NCBI GenBank assembly: GCA_022826805.1 | Contig: JAJDUH010000068.1 | Span: 1 to 34,426 of the forward strand | DNA: 34,426 nucleotides | Direction: 5' to 3' | DNA from: Candidatus Poribacteria bacterium | Lineage (GTDB): Bacteria; Poribacteria; WGA-4E; WGA-3G | The notes under the pieces: model-generated | Database searches by the model: none | Seen by the model: the letters and a program-made list of their open reading frames with translations, nothing else | Told to the model about the DNA's origin: nothing | Shown: one piece after another, positions 14,885-23,331 of the stretch | How positions within the stretch are numbered: position 1 is the first letter of the stretch | Layout of the letters: each line of letters starts with the position of its first letter | Made by a program: the position numbers and the translations under genes

Positions 14885-16177
14885 TTAGACAGCAGTTTCG
14901 GGAGGTATCGTTGCATCCTTTGGAACAATCACAATGCCGTCCCGAATGTAGTAGCTCTCGCCATCATAGTTATCAAGCCCGTCTCGGTTGACCAATATAG
15001 AATTATCACCGATACGCGCATTTTTGTCAATGATTGCATTCTGAATCAGGCAATTTCGCCCAATACCTACACCCGGGATACCTGACTGGGCATTCTTTAC
15101 TTTCGCTGCCTCTGATTCGTAGTAGTCTGCGCCCATAAGTACAGACTGGTAGATTCGACTCCCGTTGGAGATAACGCTCCGAATGCCGACAATCGTTCTA
15201 TCAAGTTCCGAATCATCAATGATAGAACCCTCAGCAAGGATTGAAGAACGGACACTACTGCTATTGACTTTTGTACTGGGAAGATGGCGGCGGTTGGTAT
15301 AGATGGGTGCCTGTTCATCGTAAAAATTGAACGCCGGTGCGGTATTGGTGAGTCCGATGTTCGCGTGGTAGAAAGAACGGATGGTCCCGATATCTTCCCA
15401 ATAGCCATCGAAAAAATAGGCGGAGACTGGAAGCGTCTGAATACTCTTCGGAATAATATCTTGACCGAAGTCCACATTTGCGTCGTCTTGAAGGGCGTTT
15501 TGGAGGACTTCGCGGTTAAAGATGTAGATACCCATTGAGGCGATGTACTCTCTCCCCTGCGGTTCTATACCTCGCGAGGTAAAGACATCGGGTTCAACGC
15601 GTAGTGGCAGCAGTTCTTCCTCGGTTTGCGGTTTCTCCACGAAATTGACGATACGTCCATCTGCATCGGCTTGGAGGATGCCGAGTCCGCTTGTATCCTC
15701 TTTTTTGACAGGAATAACGGAAACAGTAATAGCCGCATTGGATTCGGTATGGACTTGTAACATTTTGCGGTAGTCCATTCGGTAGAGATGATCACCAGCA
15801 AGGATGAGGACATAATCGTTTGCGAACCGTGGATTGAGAATATAGGGTTCGTTGTGTTTGATGGCATCTGCTGTTCCCTGATACCACTCTTCGCCCATCA
15901 AGGTCTGTTGGGCAGCAAGGATTTGGACGAATCCACGACGATAACTATCAAATCGGTATGCTTGTGCGATGTGTCGGTTCAGTGAGACAGAATTAAACTG
16001 TGTCAGGACGTAGATGCGATCGAATCCGGAATGAAGACAGTTGCTGATTGGTATGTCTACAAGTCGAAATTTACCTGCGATCGGGACACTGGGTTTCGCG
16101 CGGTCTCGGGTGAGTGGAAACAGGCGTGTACCGCGACCGCCACCAAGAATCACTGCGATAACGCTCCCGTTACTCAT
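14885..16177 (-). CDS. glgC: glucose-1-phosphate adenylyltransferase (ADP-glucose pyrophosphorylase)
   Basis: GlgC makes ADP-glucose from glucose-1-phosphate and ATP, the committed and usually allosterically controlled step of glycogen synthesis. The 430-residue protein has the nucleotidyltransferase signature GGGRGTRLFPLT (12-23), the activator/substrate region AKPSVPIAGKFRLVDIP (28-44), FVEKP in the sugar-phosphate site and a C-terminal left-handed beta-helix (IIDKNARIG). The C-terminal YYIRDGIVIVPKDATIP resembles cyanobacterial and plant enzymes more than E. coli GlgC. AAAGGAGAA precedes the ATG. The gene follows a long family D element with reiterated CAACTTTA motifs that may hold its control region, and it leads a unit with the LamG, small and PhyH genes. 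Confidence 0.95.
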   Translation of the reverse strand: MSNGSVIAVILGGGRGTRLFPLTRDRAKPSVPIAGKFRLVDIPISNCLHSGFDRIYVLTQFNSVSLNRHIAQAYRFDSYRRGFVQILAAQQTLMGEEWYQGTADAIKHNEPYILNPRFANDYVLILAGDHLYRMDYRKMLQVHTESNAAITVSVIPVKKEDTSGLGILQADADGRIVNFVEKPQTEEELLPLRVEPDVFTSRGIEPQGREYIASMGIYIFNREVLQNALQDDANVDFGQDIIPKSIQTLPVSAYFFDGYWEDIGTIRSFYHANIGLTNTAPAFNFYDEQAPIYTNRRHLPSTKVNSSSVRSSILAEGSIIDDSELDRTIVGIRSVISNGSRIYQSVLMGADYYESEAAKVKNAQSGIPGVGIGRNCLIQNAIIDKNARIGDNSILVNRDGLDNYDGESYYIRDGIVIVPKDATIPPETAV

Positions 16178-16192
16178 AAGGGTTCTCCTTTC

Positions 16193-16469
16193 AATAGTTA
16201 TCGGTTATCAGTGCGGGTTGCTGCGCAACCCTTTCAGTAGTTAGTTAAGAGATCAAATTGAAACGCACAACTGCAAAGTGTTCTAAAGCCTGTAAAGTTC
16301 ATAAAGTTGCGAGCGTTTCATAACACCAACTTTACGGACTTCGCAACTTTAGCTACACTTCACAACTTTACTTATTTTCATGGCCGCTACTGACGACCAA
16401 AAGTGAGCGTTAGCGAACGGACCGGCAACCGATAACCTTTTCTCAGGCAACTGACAACTAACAACTATA
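16193..16469. repeat. family D element, copy 2, with reiterated CAACTTTA motifs
   Basis: The outer arms are AGTTATCGGTTATCAG (16196-16211) and CAACTGACAACTAACAACTA (16449-16467 region). Between them CAACTTTA occurs at 16327, 16344 and 16363, spaced 17 and 19 nt, and its inverse TAAAGTTG at 16302-16309. The right end overlaps the hisB stop codon (16467-16465). This stretch is the whole upstream region of glgC; I saw no strong promoter in it. Confidence 0.6.
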
Positions 16470-17052
16470 AGCTTCCTTTAGTGGATAACACGCCCGTGAT
16501 GGATGCATCGAGGCGTGTAGCGATGTGCAAGGCTTTCGCAACTGCCTTGAAGATGGCTTCGATGATGTGGTGTTGATTTGTACCGTAAGGGGCATTGATA
16601 TGTAGCGTTGTGCCGCTGTGATTTGCAAACCCGTGAAAAAATTCTTCAGCGAGTTCAACATCAAAATCGCCGACTTTCGCGTCCCGAAGGGGTGTCTCAT
16701 AGTGGAGATAGGGACGACCGCAGACATCCAGATCGACTTTGGCGAGTGCTTCATACATTGGGACCGTGAAGCTGCCGAAACGCTGCATTCCTGATTTGTC
16801 AAGTACTGCTTTTTGAACAGCTTGCCCTAAACAGATACCGACATCTTCGGTAGTGTGGTGTGCATCTACGTGTAGGTCCCCCTTCGCTTCAATCTCCAAG
16901 TCAAAAAATCCGTGTTTAGCGAAGAGTTCCAACATGTGATCAAGGAAGCCGACACCGGTGTTAATCGTAGCGTTCCCCGTTCCATCGAGGTTCAGGCGAA
17001 GTTGGATGCGGGTTTCTGCTGTTTCGCGAGCGATTTCTGCTGTTCTGTCCAT
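16465..17052 (-). CDS. hisB: imidazoleglycerol-phosphate dehydratase
   Basis: HisB removes water from imidazoleglycerol phosphate in step six of histidine synthesis, as a 24-mer with two Mn ions per active site. The 195-residue protein is the usual size of the single-function enzyme, without the HisN phosphatase found in E. coli HisB. Metal-binding motifs are complete: GFLDHML with His39, DAHHTTED (63-70) and NQHHIIEAIF near residue 166. The ATG at 17052 has AAGGGA upstream and matches the family's start (R-A-x-x-R-x-T-x-ET); an upstream TTG at 17112 would add 20 poorly conserved residues. It is the only his gene here and lies between glgP and glgC on the same strand. A terminator separates it from glgP. 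Confidence 0.95.
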   Translation of the reverse strand: MDRTAEIARETAETRIQLRLNLDGTGNATINTGVGFLDHMLELFAKHGFFDLEIEAKGDLHVDAHHTTEDVGICLGQAVQKAVLDKSGMQRFGSFTVPMYEALAKVDLDVCGRPYLHYETPLRDAKVGDFDVELAEEFFHGFANHSGTTLHINAPYGTNQHHIIEAIFKAVAKALHIATRLDASITGVLSTKGSL

Positions 17053-17183
17053 TTTTTTAATTGTCCCTTGCAGTTCGGTCAAGTCAGTGTTTTTGCTTGG
17101 GTGTTTCCCCAAGGAATTTCAGGTTCCTTTCCGTATATCCACTTTCCACTTCGTTTCAAGCTGCGTCCTCTTATTGTACGCTT

Positions 17184-17216
17184 AAAAGCGGTTTTACGCA
17201 ACGTAAACCCGCTTTT
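17184..17216 (-). terminator. intrinsic terminator downstream of glgP
   Basis: The arms AAAAGCGGTTTTACG (17184-17198) and CGTAAACCCGCTTTT (17202-17216) pair over 15 bp (one G-U or mismatch) with a 3-nt loop. It begins 21 bp beyond the glgP stop. T tracts flank both ends, so it could also work on the plus strand. Confidence 0.75.
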
Positions 17217-17237
17217 TGCAGGTAAAAGCAGCCCTAA

Positions 17238-19865
17238 TTAAGCCCAAGTTACGAGTCCGAGTTCAGAGAGAGATTCCAGATCCTCATGATAAGGTAAGGC
17301 ACGCACAGTATAGCCGTGCAGTCCAGCCTCTTTCAAAGTGAGCGTTCCTTCAAAGAGATAGGCACCGCCTCCGAGGTCTTTCTGATATTCCATGGCGGTA
17401 GCATTGCCGTTGTGAATTTCTCCTGTCGGGTCTAACACGCCGTGGTAAATTTGAACGGCAAGTTCGTGTGGAAATAGGACATCGGTGTGGACGACTGCAT
17501 GTACTGTTGTGGATTCACCAACACCCAGTTCGAGATTTTGAGATGCAGTAAATGTTCGGTTAGCGGATTTCTCCTCAATCCAGAGACTGCCCCAGTGATC
17601 TCGAATGTGGTCTTTCCAGTGAGCTAAGGCGATGCCACGTTTCGCTGCGTTTTCGTTGAGTTGCATCCAACGCCGGTGCGTTGGGAAATATAACTGTTCT
17701 GCGTACTCAGTCACCATCCGTTTGGTATTGAAAATAGGTGCGAGATTCTGCATCGCCGTTTTCATACGTGCGACCCACGCATAAGGGACGTCGTCAACGG
17801 GGTTGCGCTCGTAAAAGAGCGGGACAATCTCTTTTTCAAGAAGTTCATAAATGGCGTTGGCATGTGTTTTGTCATTGGATTTAGTATCATCTGAAGCAGG
17901 TCCGGTATCAATTGTCCATCCGCCCCCTAAATGATTTGCCTCTGCCCACCAGCCATCTGCGATGCTGAGATTGAGGGCTCCATTTGCTGCCGCTTTCATG
18001 CCACTCGTCCCACTTGCCTCGTTGGGACGTAAAGGGTTGTTTAGCCAGATATCAACACCTTCAACAAGGTAGCGTCCGACACAGATATCATAATTCTCAA
18101 TAAAGACGATTTTATGATAGAAACGTGGTTCCGCTGCGATACGTGCGATACGCTGGATAAGTAGTTTCCCTTCGTAATCGTGTGGATGTGCTTTACCTGC
18201 AAAGATGAGTTGTACAGGACGTTCAGGATGATTGAGAATTTCATCAAGCCGATCGACATCTTGGAAAAGTAAGGTTGCCCGCTTATAAGTTGCAAATCGG
18301 CGTGCGAATCCAATGGTCAGCGCAGCAGAATTGAGGACTTTGATCGCTGCACTTTCGGTTTCTTGAGTGGGGCTGAACGTCGTCAAATGGGCTTGCGAGC
18401 TGCGCCCTAAAGTGCCGCCAAGGGCGTATTTCTCTTCTTGCCGTTGGCGTGCGAACGTGATAAGGCGTTCACGTCGGCGTTCGTGTGTCCGCCACAATTC
18501 GGGATCGGGAATGTTCGAGATTTGGGTCCAGACATCTTGGTTTGTCAATTCAACAATCCAGTGAGGTCCGAGGTATCTGTCGAAGAGACTTTGCATATCA
18601 TTGGAGACCCAGGAACGGGTGTGAATTCCGTTAGTAATCGCACTAATCGGTATTTCATGGACAGGGATACCTTGCCAAAGGTTTTTCCACATTTCGCGGG
18701 AGACATGCCCGTGCAATTGACTCACGCCGTTGCGCAGAGCCGACAGTTTCAGTGCAAGGAGCGCAGGGCTAAATTCGTTGTTCGTGTTAGTTGAGTTCGC
18801 CCTGCCGAGGCCAAGGAAAGTTTCGGCAGAAACGCCGAGTTCGTCGTAGTAGTTACTGAAGTAGTAGTTCACTAAATCAGGTGGAAACCAGTCAATACCA
18901 GCAGGAACAGGTGTATGTGTTGTGAAGATATTTCCGGATTTCGTGGCTTCGCAGGCTTCCTCAAAACGGATGCCCGTTTCCCGCATGAGTTGACGAATAC
19001 GTTCAATTGCGAGGAACGCTGCATGCCCTTCATTCATGTGGCAGACGGTCGGTTGGATACCGAGCGCAGCTAAGGCGCGATATCCACCGATCCCCAGTAA
19101 AATTTCCTGTTTGATACGAAGACGTTCATCCCCACCGTACAGGTAATCTGTGATGTTCCTTAATTCCTCGCTCTGATTTTCCGGTATGTTGGTATCAAGG
19201 AGATATAAAGGCACGCGCCCGACTTGGGCGCGCCAGACCTTAGCGAAAACGGTTCCCTCAGGATATAAGACTTCTATTAATAATGGGCTTCCATCGGCAC
19301 GCTTCTCCGGTTGGATAGGCATGTTGTAGAAGTCGTTTATCGGGTAATCTGCCATCTGCCAGCCATCTGCAGTCAGCGTCTGCCGGAAATAACCGTGTTG
19401 ATAGAGCAGCCCGACCGCTACAAAAGGCAACCCTAAATAACTTGTGGATTTTAAATGGTCGCCTGCTAAGACCCCTAAGCCACCGGAGTACAGGGGCATA
19501 CACTCTGTTAACCCGAATTCCATTGAAAAGTAGGCAATTTTCAGGTTATCGAGCGTCCCATCGTTGTGATTTGTCTCAAACCATGAAAGTGTTTTGTGGT
19601 ATTCTTTGAACTTTCTGTGGATGACTTCGAGGCGGGCAAGAAACATGCTGTTTTTTGATGCAGCATCCAGTTGTTCTTGGGAAATCTGTCCGAGCATTGC
19701 CACCGGGTTGTGGTAGGTTTTTTCCCACAATCCGGCATCAAGGTGACGAAACAGGTCCAGGGCTTCACGATCCCAGGTCCACCATAAATTTAAGGCGAGT
19801 TCACGCAAAGGTTCGAGATTCAATGGCAAGGTAGGGACCACTGTTAATTGCCGGAGTGGCTTCAT
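17238..19865 (-). CDS. glgP: alpha-glucan (glycogen/maltodextrin) phosphorylase, DUF3417 type
   Basis: GlgP (EC 2.4.1.1, GT35) releases glucose-1-phosphate from alpha-1,4-glucan ends using pyridoxal phosphate. The 875-residue protein is of the short-type phosphorylases with an N-terminal DUF3417 domain (about 1-115, LRELALNLWWTWD). The core follows with YFSMEFGL, YSGGLGVLAGDHLKS and the catalytic region HMNEGHAAF. The PLP-binding lysine is Lys624 in SGTSGMKAAANG. This type differs from the longer E. coli GlgP/MalP. AAAGGATTAA precedes the ATG. It is 23 bp downstream of a small winged-helix gene and shares its promoter at 20275-20303. A terminator follows. Confidence 0.95.
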   Translation of the reverse strand: MKPLRQLTVVPTLPLNLEPLRELALNLWWTWDREALDLFRHLDAGLWEKTYHNPVAMLGQISQEQLDAASKNSMFLARLEVIHRKFKEYHKTLSWFETNHNDGTLDNLKIAYFSMEFGLTECMPLYSGGLGVLAGDHLKSTSYLGLPFVAVGLLYQHGYFRQTLTADGWQMADYPINDFYNMPIQPEKRADGSPLLIEVLYPEGTVFAKVWRAQVGRVPLYLLDTNIPENQSEELRNITDYLYGGDERLRIKQEILLGIGGYRALAALGIQPTVCHMNEGHAAFLAIERIRQLMRETGIRFEEACEATKSGNIFTTHTPVPAGIDWFPPDLVNYYFSNYYDELGVSAETFLGLGRANSTNTNNEFSPALLALKLSALRNGVSQLHGHVSREMWKNLWQGIPVHEIPISAITNGIHTRSWVSNDMQSLFDRYLGPHWIVELTNQDVWTQISNIPDPELWRTHERRRERLITFARQRQEEKYALGGTLGRSSQAHLTTFSPTQETESAAIKVLNSAALTIGFARRFATYKRATLLFQDVDRLDEILNHPERPVQLIFAGKAHPHDYEGKLLIQRIARIAAEPRFYHKIVFIENYDICVGRYLVEGVDIWLNNPLRPNEASGTSGMKAAANGALNLSIADGWWAEANHLGGGWTIDTGPASDDTKSNDKTHANAIYELLEKEIVPLFYERNPVDDVPYAWVARMKTAMQNLAPIFNTKRMVTEYAEQLYFPTHRRWMQLNENAAKRGIALAHWKDHIRDHWGSLWIEEKSANRTFTASQNLELGVGESTTVHAVVHTDVLFPHELAVQIYHGVLDPTGEIHNGNATAMEYQKDLGGGAYLFEGTLTLKEAGLHGYTVRALPYHEDLESLSELGLVTWA

Positions 19866-19888
19866 TTAATCCTTTCTCCTTCCGAGAT

Positions 19889-20113
19889 CTATCCGACTTC
19901 TGGGTCTGATTGATGTGTTTTTAGTGTTATATAAGTGCCCTGTTTCCGTTGGTTGAAATCTAATTTTCCTTCGCGAGCGAGCCAACCAATCCCCATCAGG
20001 ACTGAACGTTCGGTTTCACCGATTTCGCGTGTTATTTTTGTAACAGTGGCTTCATTGTTTTGTTCAAGATAGTGCCAGATAGTACCAGCGATGTGTCCGA
20101 TATTGTCTAACAT
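19889..20113 (-). CDS. small winged helix-turn-helix protein (DUF2582-like)
   Basis: The 74-residue protein is nearly all one winged-helix domain: IGHIAGTIWHYLEQNN, then TVTKITREIGETERSVLMGIGWLAREGKL, then a beta wing YITLK. It matches the DUF2582 (PF10771) type of small winged-helix proteins. A basic recognition helix is not evident, so DNA binding is unproven. The ATG at 20113 has TTGGAGGT directly upstream; a TTG at 20125 is less likely. It is the first gene of a two-gene unit with glgP (23-bp gap), which makes a role in controlling glycogen breakdown possible but only by position. Confidence 0.75.
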   Translation of the reverse strand: MLDNIGHIAGTIWHYLEQNNEATVTKITREIGETERSVLMGIGWLAREGKLDFNQRKQGTYITLKTHQSDPEVG

Positions 20114-20138
20114 TTTTACCTCCAAAAGGCTATTAAAT

Positions 20139-20271
20139 AGTTATGGGTTATCAGTTATCGGTTGTCGGTTAAGAGCGGTTTGTAAAAATCTTCCTAAACC
20201 TGGAGGACGCAGGGGAGTGGTAAAGTGTTACATCAAAGTTTCTTAACTGACAGATGATAACCGACGACTAT
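20139..20271. repeat. family D element, copy 3, forming the probable 5' leader of the glgP operon
   Basis: Left arm AGTTATGGGTTATCAG with TTATCGGTTGTCGGTTAAG (20139-20174); right arm TTAACTGACAGATGATAACC (20242-20261) and CGACGACTAT. AAGAGCGGTTTGT (20170-20182) is shared with copy 1. The right end coincides with the predicted transcription start of the promoter at 20275-20303, so nearly the whole element would be transcribed as leader RNA. Confidence 0.7.
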
Positions 20272-20274
20272 AAT

Positions 20275-20303
20275 ATTATAGTTGATTTTGATGGGGTTGT
20301 CAA
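20275..20303 (-). promoter_or_regulatory. perfect-consensus sigma70 promoter for the winged-helix/glgP unit
   Basis: On the minus strand TTGACA (20303-20298), a 17-nt spacer and TATAAT (20280-20275). Predicted start near 20268, giving a leader of about 155 nt made of the family D element. The remaining sequence to 20419 shows no gene. Confidence 0.75.
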
Positions 20304-20419
20304 GCGCAAAAATCCGATGTCGCGTCAGTAGAAAAATTACGAATTTGGTCGAGACGTGCATCATTGGCGACGGCAATAATGCAGACCTACGGCATGAATG
20401 TTTGTTTTGAAAAATGCTT

Positions 20420-20448
20420 GACAACTTTCCATTTATTTAATAAAATGT
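20420..20448 (+). promoter_or_regulatory. sigma70-type promoter for the glycosyltransferase/PhyH unit
   Basis: TTGACA (20420-20425), a 17-nt spacer and TAAAAT (20443-20448), the same pair as at 11900-11928. Leader to the TTG start is about 84 nt. Confidence 0.65.
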
Positions 20449-20538
20449 TTTAATCTTCTGGGTGCTGTGTAAACCTATTAGAATCTTATATTAGAAAACA
20501 TAAAATCAGAAAAAAATACATTAAGTGAGGTAAAAAAA

Positions 20539-22287
20539 TTGAGTGTTGTTGTTCACGTTACACACGAAGCCATCCAGAAAATGGGAGGCATAGGGGCAGT
20601 TTTGGAGGGATTGTTGACAACCCGAAGTTATAATGAAGCGATTGAGCGCACTTTTCTTGTCGGTCCGCTCTTTCCTGGGGCAGACTTGGGGGAATTGGAT
20701 ATCGTACGCTATCGTGCCAGCGAAGGGACAAAAGACACACCACACGCCGATGCACTCAGTGGGATTGAGCAGACGTATCAGGTTGAACTCGTCTACGGGC
20801 AACGACGATTCGAGGATAAAAATAAGAAAGTTACAACCCTCACAGACGTTATTTTAGTGAATGTATCGAGTATCAACGAAGAACTCATTGGGCAGTTCAA
20901 ATGGCAACTTTACGAAAACTTCAACATCGAATCGGACCGCTACGAGAGTGAGTGGGAGTTCGAGGAATATGTTCGCCTTGCCCTGCCGGCATACTATGCG
21001 TTACGAGCGCTTATTGGCAAAGAAACAAATACACCTGTCTTCATTATCTCGCACGAGTTTATGGGGATGCCGCTGGCACTCAAAACGCTCATCGAACGGG
21101 AGAGTGACGAAAGTGCGCAGAATATGCGTACTGTTTTTTACGCACACGAAGTGGCGACAATCCGTCCTATTGTTGAAGGACATCCCGGACACGATATCCG
21201 TTTCTATAACGTTTTGGAGCAAGCAAAGGCGCAAGGACAGACCGTTCATGATGTATTTGATGACCCATTTTGGTATTTCAAGCACGCCTTGATTGACAAG
21301 GCACATCTCTGTGATACCGTTTTTGCGGTTGGCGACCTCGTTGTAGATGAACTCCGATTTTTGGCAAAACCGTTTGAAGATTTTCCTATTAGCCTCGTTT
21401 ACAACGGTATTCCTGCATTTCAAGTAACCCTACAAGAAAAATTGAGATCAAAGGCACGCCTCCAAAAATATGCATCGACGCTCCTTGACTATCGTCCAGA
21501 TTACGTGTTTACGCATGTAACGCGCTTGGTTAAAAGCAAAGGCTTGTGGCGTGATTTACAGGTGCTAAATCATCTGGATGCCTTGCTCGCTTCTAACGAC
21601 AAAACAGCAGTCCTGTTTATCCTCTCTACAGAAATTGCGACGGGGCGTCCATACGAAACTATCCACGAAATGGAGCAAGAATACGGCTGGCCCGTGCACC
21701 ACAAGATCGGTTACCCAGATCTCGTAGGTGCGGAAGTTGAGTTGAACAACGGTGTTTCTGCTTTCAATCTACGGTCTAAGGCGATTAAGGTGGTTTTTGT
21801 CAATCAGTTTGGGTGGAGCCAAGATGCGTGCGGGAAGCGAATGCCCGTGGAGATGGAGTTCATGGACATCCGTAAGGGAAGCGATGCGGAATTTGGGCAA
21901 TCAATCTATGAACCTTTTGGGATTGCACAGGTGGAACCCCTGAGTTTTGGTGCGATCTGCGTTGTGAGCAATGTCTGTGGGTGTTGCGGTTTCATTCACC
22001 GCGCTACCGAGGGACGTGAGGTGTCTAATGTCGTTATAGCCGACTATACGCAGCTCCAAATACCGCCGACTTCACTGGAAGATGTGATTCATATCGGCTT
22101 GACAGAAAGAAACGCAATCGAAGTAGAAAATAGTAGAGATATTGCGGCGAAACTCCTCGGACGCCTGCCACGAAAACCTCGCGATGTGGAGGATATGATT
22201 CGGGAAGGCTACGACATCGCTTCACGTATGAGTTGGGAAGTTGTTGTTGAGAACTATTTCTTGCCTGGATTGAAACAGGCGTTATAG
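20539..22287 (+). CDS. glycogen synthase-like GT-B glycosyltransferase
   Basis: The 582-residue protein is a GT-B fold enzyme that I infer elongates alpha-glucan from ADP- or UDP-glucose. The N-terminus VVHVTHEAIQKMGGIGAVLEGL has the K-x-GG donor-binding signature of starch/glycogen synthases (Lys14, Gly16-Gly17). The C-terminal domain has YEPFGIAQVE with the E-x7-E pair Glu458/Glu466. Central parts (FYAHEVATIR, then IRFYNVLE and VFAVGDLVVDE) look more like GT3 glycogen synthases than GlgA, so it may be an intermediate lineage. Its start is a TTG behind GTGAGG; no in-frame ATG fits. It lies divergent to glgP and is the only synthase candidate among the glycogen genes here. Sucrose- or trehalose-type synthases are weaker alternatives. 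Confidence 0.75.
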   Translation: MSVVVHVTHEAIQKMGGIGAVLEGLLTTRSYNEAIERTFLVGPLFPGADLGELDIVRYRASEGTKDTPHADALSGIEQTYQVELVYGQRRFEDKNKKVTTLTDVILVNVSSINEELIGQFKWQLYENFNIESDRYESEWEFEEYVRLALPAYYALRALIGKETNTPVFIISHEFMGMPLALKTLIERESDESAQNMRTVFYAHEVATIRPIVEGHPGHDIRFYNVLEQAKAQGQTVHDVFDDPFWYFKHALIDKAHLCDTVFAVGDLVVDELRFLAKPFEDFPISLVYNGIPAFQVTLQEKLRSKARLQKYASTLLDYRPDYVFTHVTRLVKSKGLWRDLQVLNHLDALLASNDKTAVLFILSTEIATGRPYETIHEMEQEYGWPVHHKIGYPDLVGAEVELNNGVSAFNLRSKAIKVVFVNQFGWSQDACGKRMPVEMEFMDIRKGSDAEFGQSIYEPFGIAQVEPLSFGAICVVSNVCGCCGFIHRATEGREVSNVVIADYTQLQIPPTSLEDVIHIGLTERNAIEVENSRDIAAKLLGRLPRKPRDVEDMIREGYDIASRMSWEVVVENYFLPGLKQAL

Positions 22288-22312
22288 TGTTTCTACTTTT
22301 AAGGAGGAAAAG

Positions 22313-23140
22313 ATGTCAAACCAAACTGCAGTACCGATGACACCGGAACAGAAGTTCTTCTTTGATCTTCGGGGTTGGATTCTGCTGCCGTCAGTATTAT
22401 CGGAGTCAGAAATCGAAGATATGAAAGCAGAGGTCTATGCCGGTGCCAGACAGAGTTATCAAGGTGCTCTGCAGACCTTGCTTGATCATCCGGCGATTGT
22501 TGGAATCTTGAACGAAATCCTGTCCGAAGATCCGTTTGTATTAGACGACTGTTACGGATTTCGGTGCGAAGGGTCGTTCACGACCGTCCGCCCTCCCGGT
22601 TGGAACAAATCCGAACGCGGGGACAACGGTCTACCCCACGTCGTGCGTCCCCCGCAGCAAGCGAACGCCATGCGGTATCAGGTCGCCGGTGGAAAGATTT
22701 TCGCGGGGTTGACACGCGTCGTTTGGGAACTTGAGGAAGTCAAATCCGGACAAGGTGCCACCTCTTTTCTCAGCGGTTCACACAAAGCGCACTTCAATTA
22801 TGGGGGTCCTGACCAATATCGTCCGAACATCAGCGAATCACCATGGGAAGGAAGCATGCGTGAGATGATGGACGACTATAGCTGCCCGCCCGGTTCTGTT
22901 GTTATTTTCACAGAAAGTCTTGTACACGCAGCGAACGATTGGACAAACCCGTCGAATCCACGGTGTGCTGTCTTCAATTGTTACAACTCAATCTGGGCAC
23001 AATGGCATCGGTTAAACTTAAACCATGAAGTTATCGAAACGATGCCTCCAAGGCGGCAATCGTTGTTCCGCGGAACGTGGGCAATAGGCGGTGGTCCGGG
23101 TGGAAACCGTGCGTATTCGTTGGAGAATAACACGACGTGA
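22313..23140 (+). CDS. phytanoyl-CoA dioxygenase (PhyH)-like protein lacking the HxD aspartate
   Basis: The 275-residue protein has the PhyH layout: EQKFFFDLRGWILLPSVLS opening, TSFLSGSHKAHF (150-161), and GSVVIFTESLVHAANDW (194-210) with the distal His205, then Arg217. The proximal motif, usually HxD, appears to be LPHVVRP with His109 followed by Val-Val, so the iron-binding Asp is absent. Loss of this acid is known from Fe/2OG halogenases (HxG/A), but other PhyH-like proteins with changed sites exist too. AAGGAGG precedes the ATG, 25 bp after the glycosyltransferase stop, so the two genes are probably cotranscribed. There is no signal peptide. The substrate is unknown. Confidence 0.75.
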   Translation: MSNQTAVPMTPEQKFFFDLRGWILLPSVLSESEIEDMKAEVYAGARQSYQGALQTLLDHPAIVGILNEILSEDPFVLDDCYGFRCEGSFTTVRPPGWNKSERGDNGLPHVVRPPQQANAMRYQVAGGKIFAGLTRVVWELEEVKSGQGATSFLSGSHKAHFNYGGPDQYRPNISESPWEGSMREMMDDYSCPPGSVVIFTESLVHAANDWTNPSNPRCAVFNCYNSIWAQWHRLNLNHEVIETMPPRRQSLFRGTWAIGGGPGGNRAYSLENNTT

Positions 23141-23147
23141 CATAAAT

Positions 23148-23258
23148 AGGACTTACGCAGCATTAGAGCAAATGTCTGATGTTCGTAGGAGGGGTTTAGA
23201 ACCCGACCTTTCGTAAGGACGGTTTGAACTCGAACAACCTGTGAATTGCGTAAGTCCT
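23148..23258. repeat. family C inverted-repeat element, copy 2 (ACTTACGCA ends)
   Basis: AGGACTTACGCA (23148-23159) and TGCGTAAGTCCT (23247-23258) are perfect 12-bp inverted repeats. It begins 7 bp after the stop codon of the PhyH-like gene. The interior has no coding sense and differs from copy 1. Confidence 0.75.
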
Positions 23259-23300
23259 GACAAACTATGGGAACGTGAATTGATGTAAGAATATAGGTAT

Positions 23301-23331
23301 AGAAAAAAATGCTGGAGTGTCTGGCTCCAGC
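23301..23331 (-). terminator. intrinsic terminator on the minus strand, 3' of hicB
   Basis: On the minus strand GCTGGAG (23331-23325), a 7-nt loop and CTCCAGC (23317-23311) are followed by ATTTTTTT (23310-23303). The nearest upstream minus-strand gene is the HicB-like gene ending at 23458. Confidence 0.8.
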
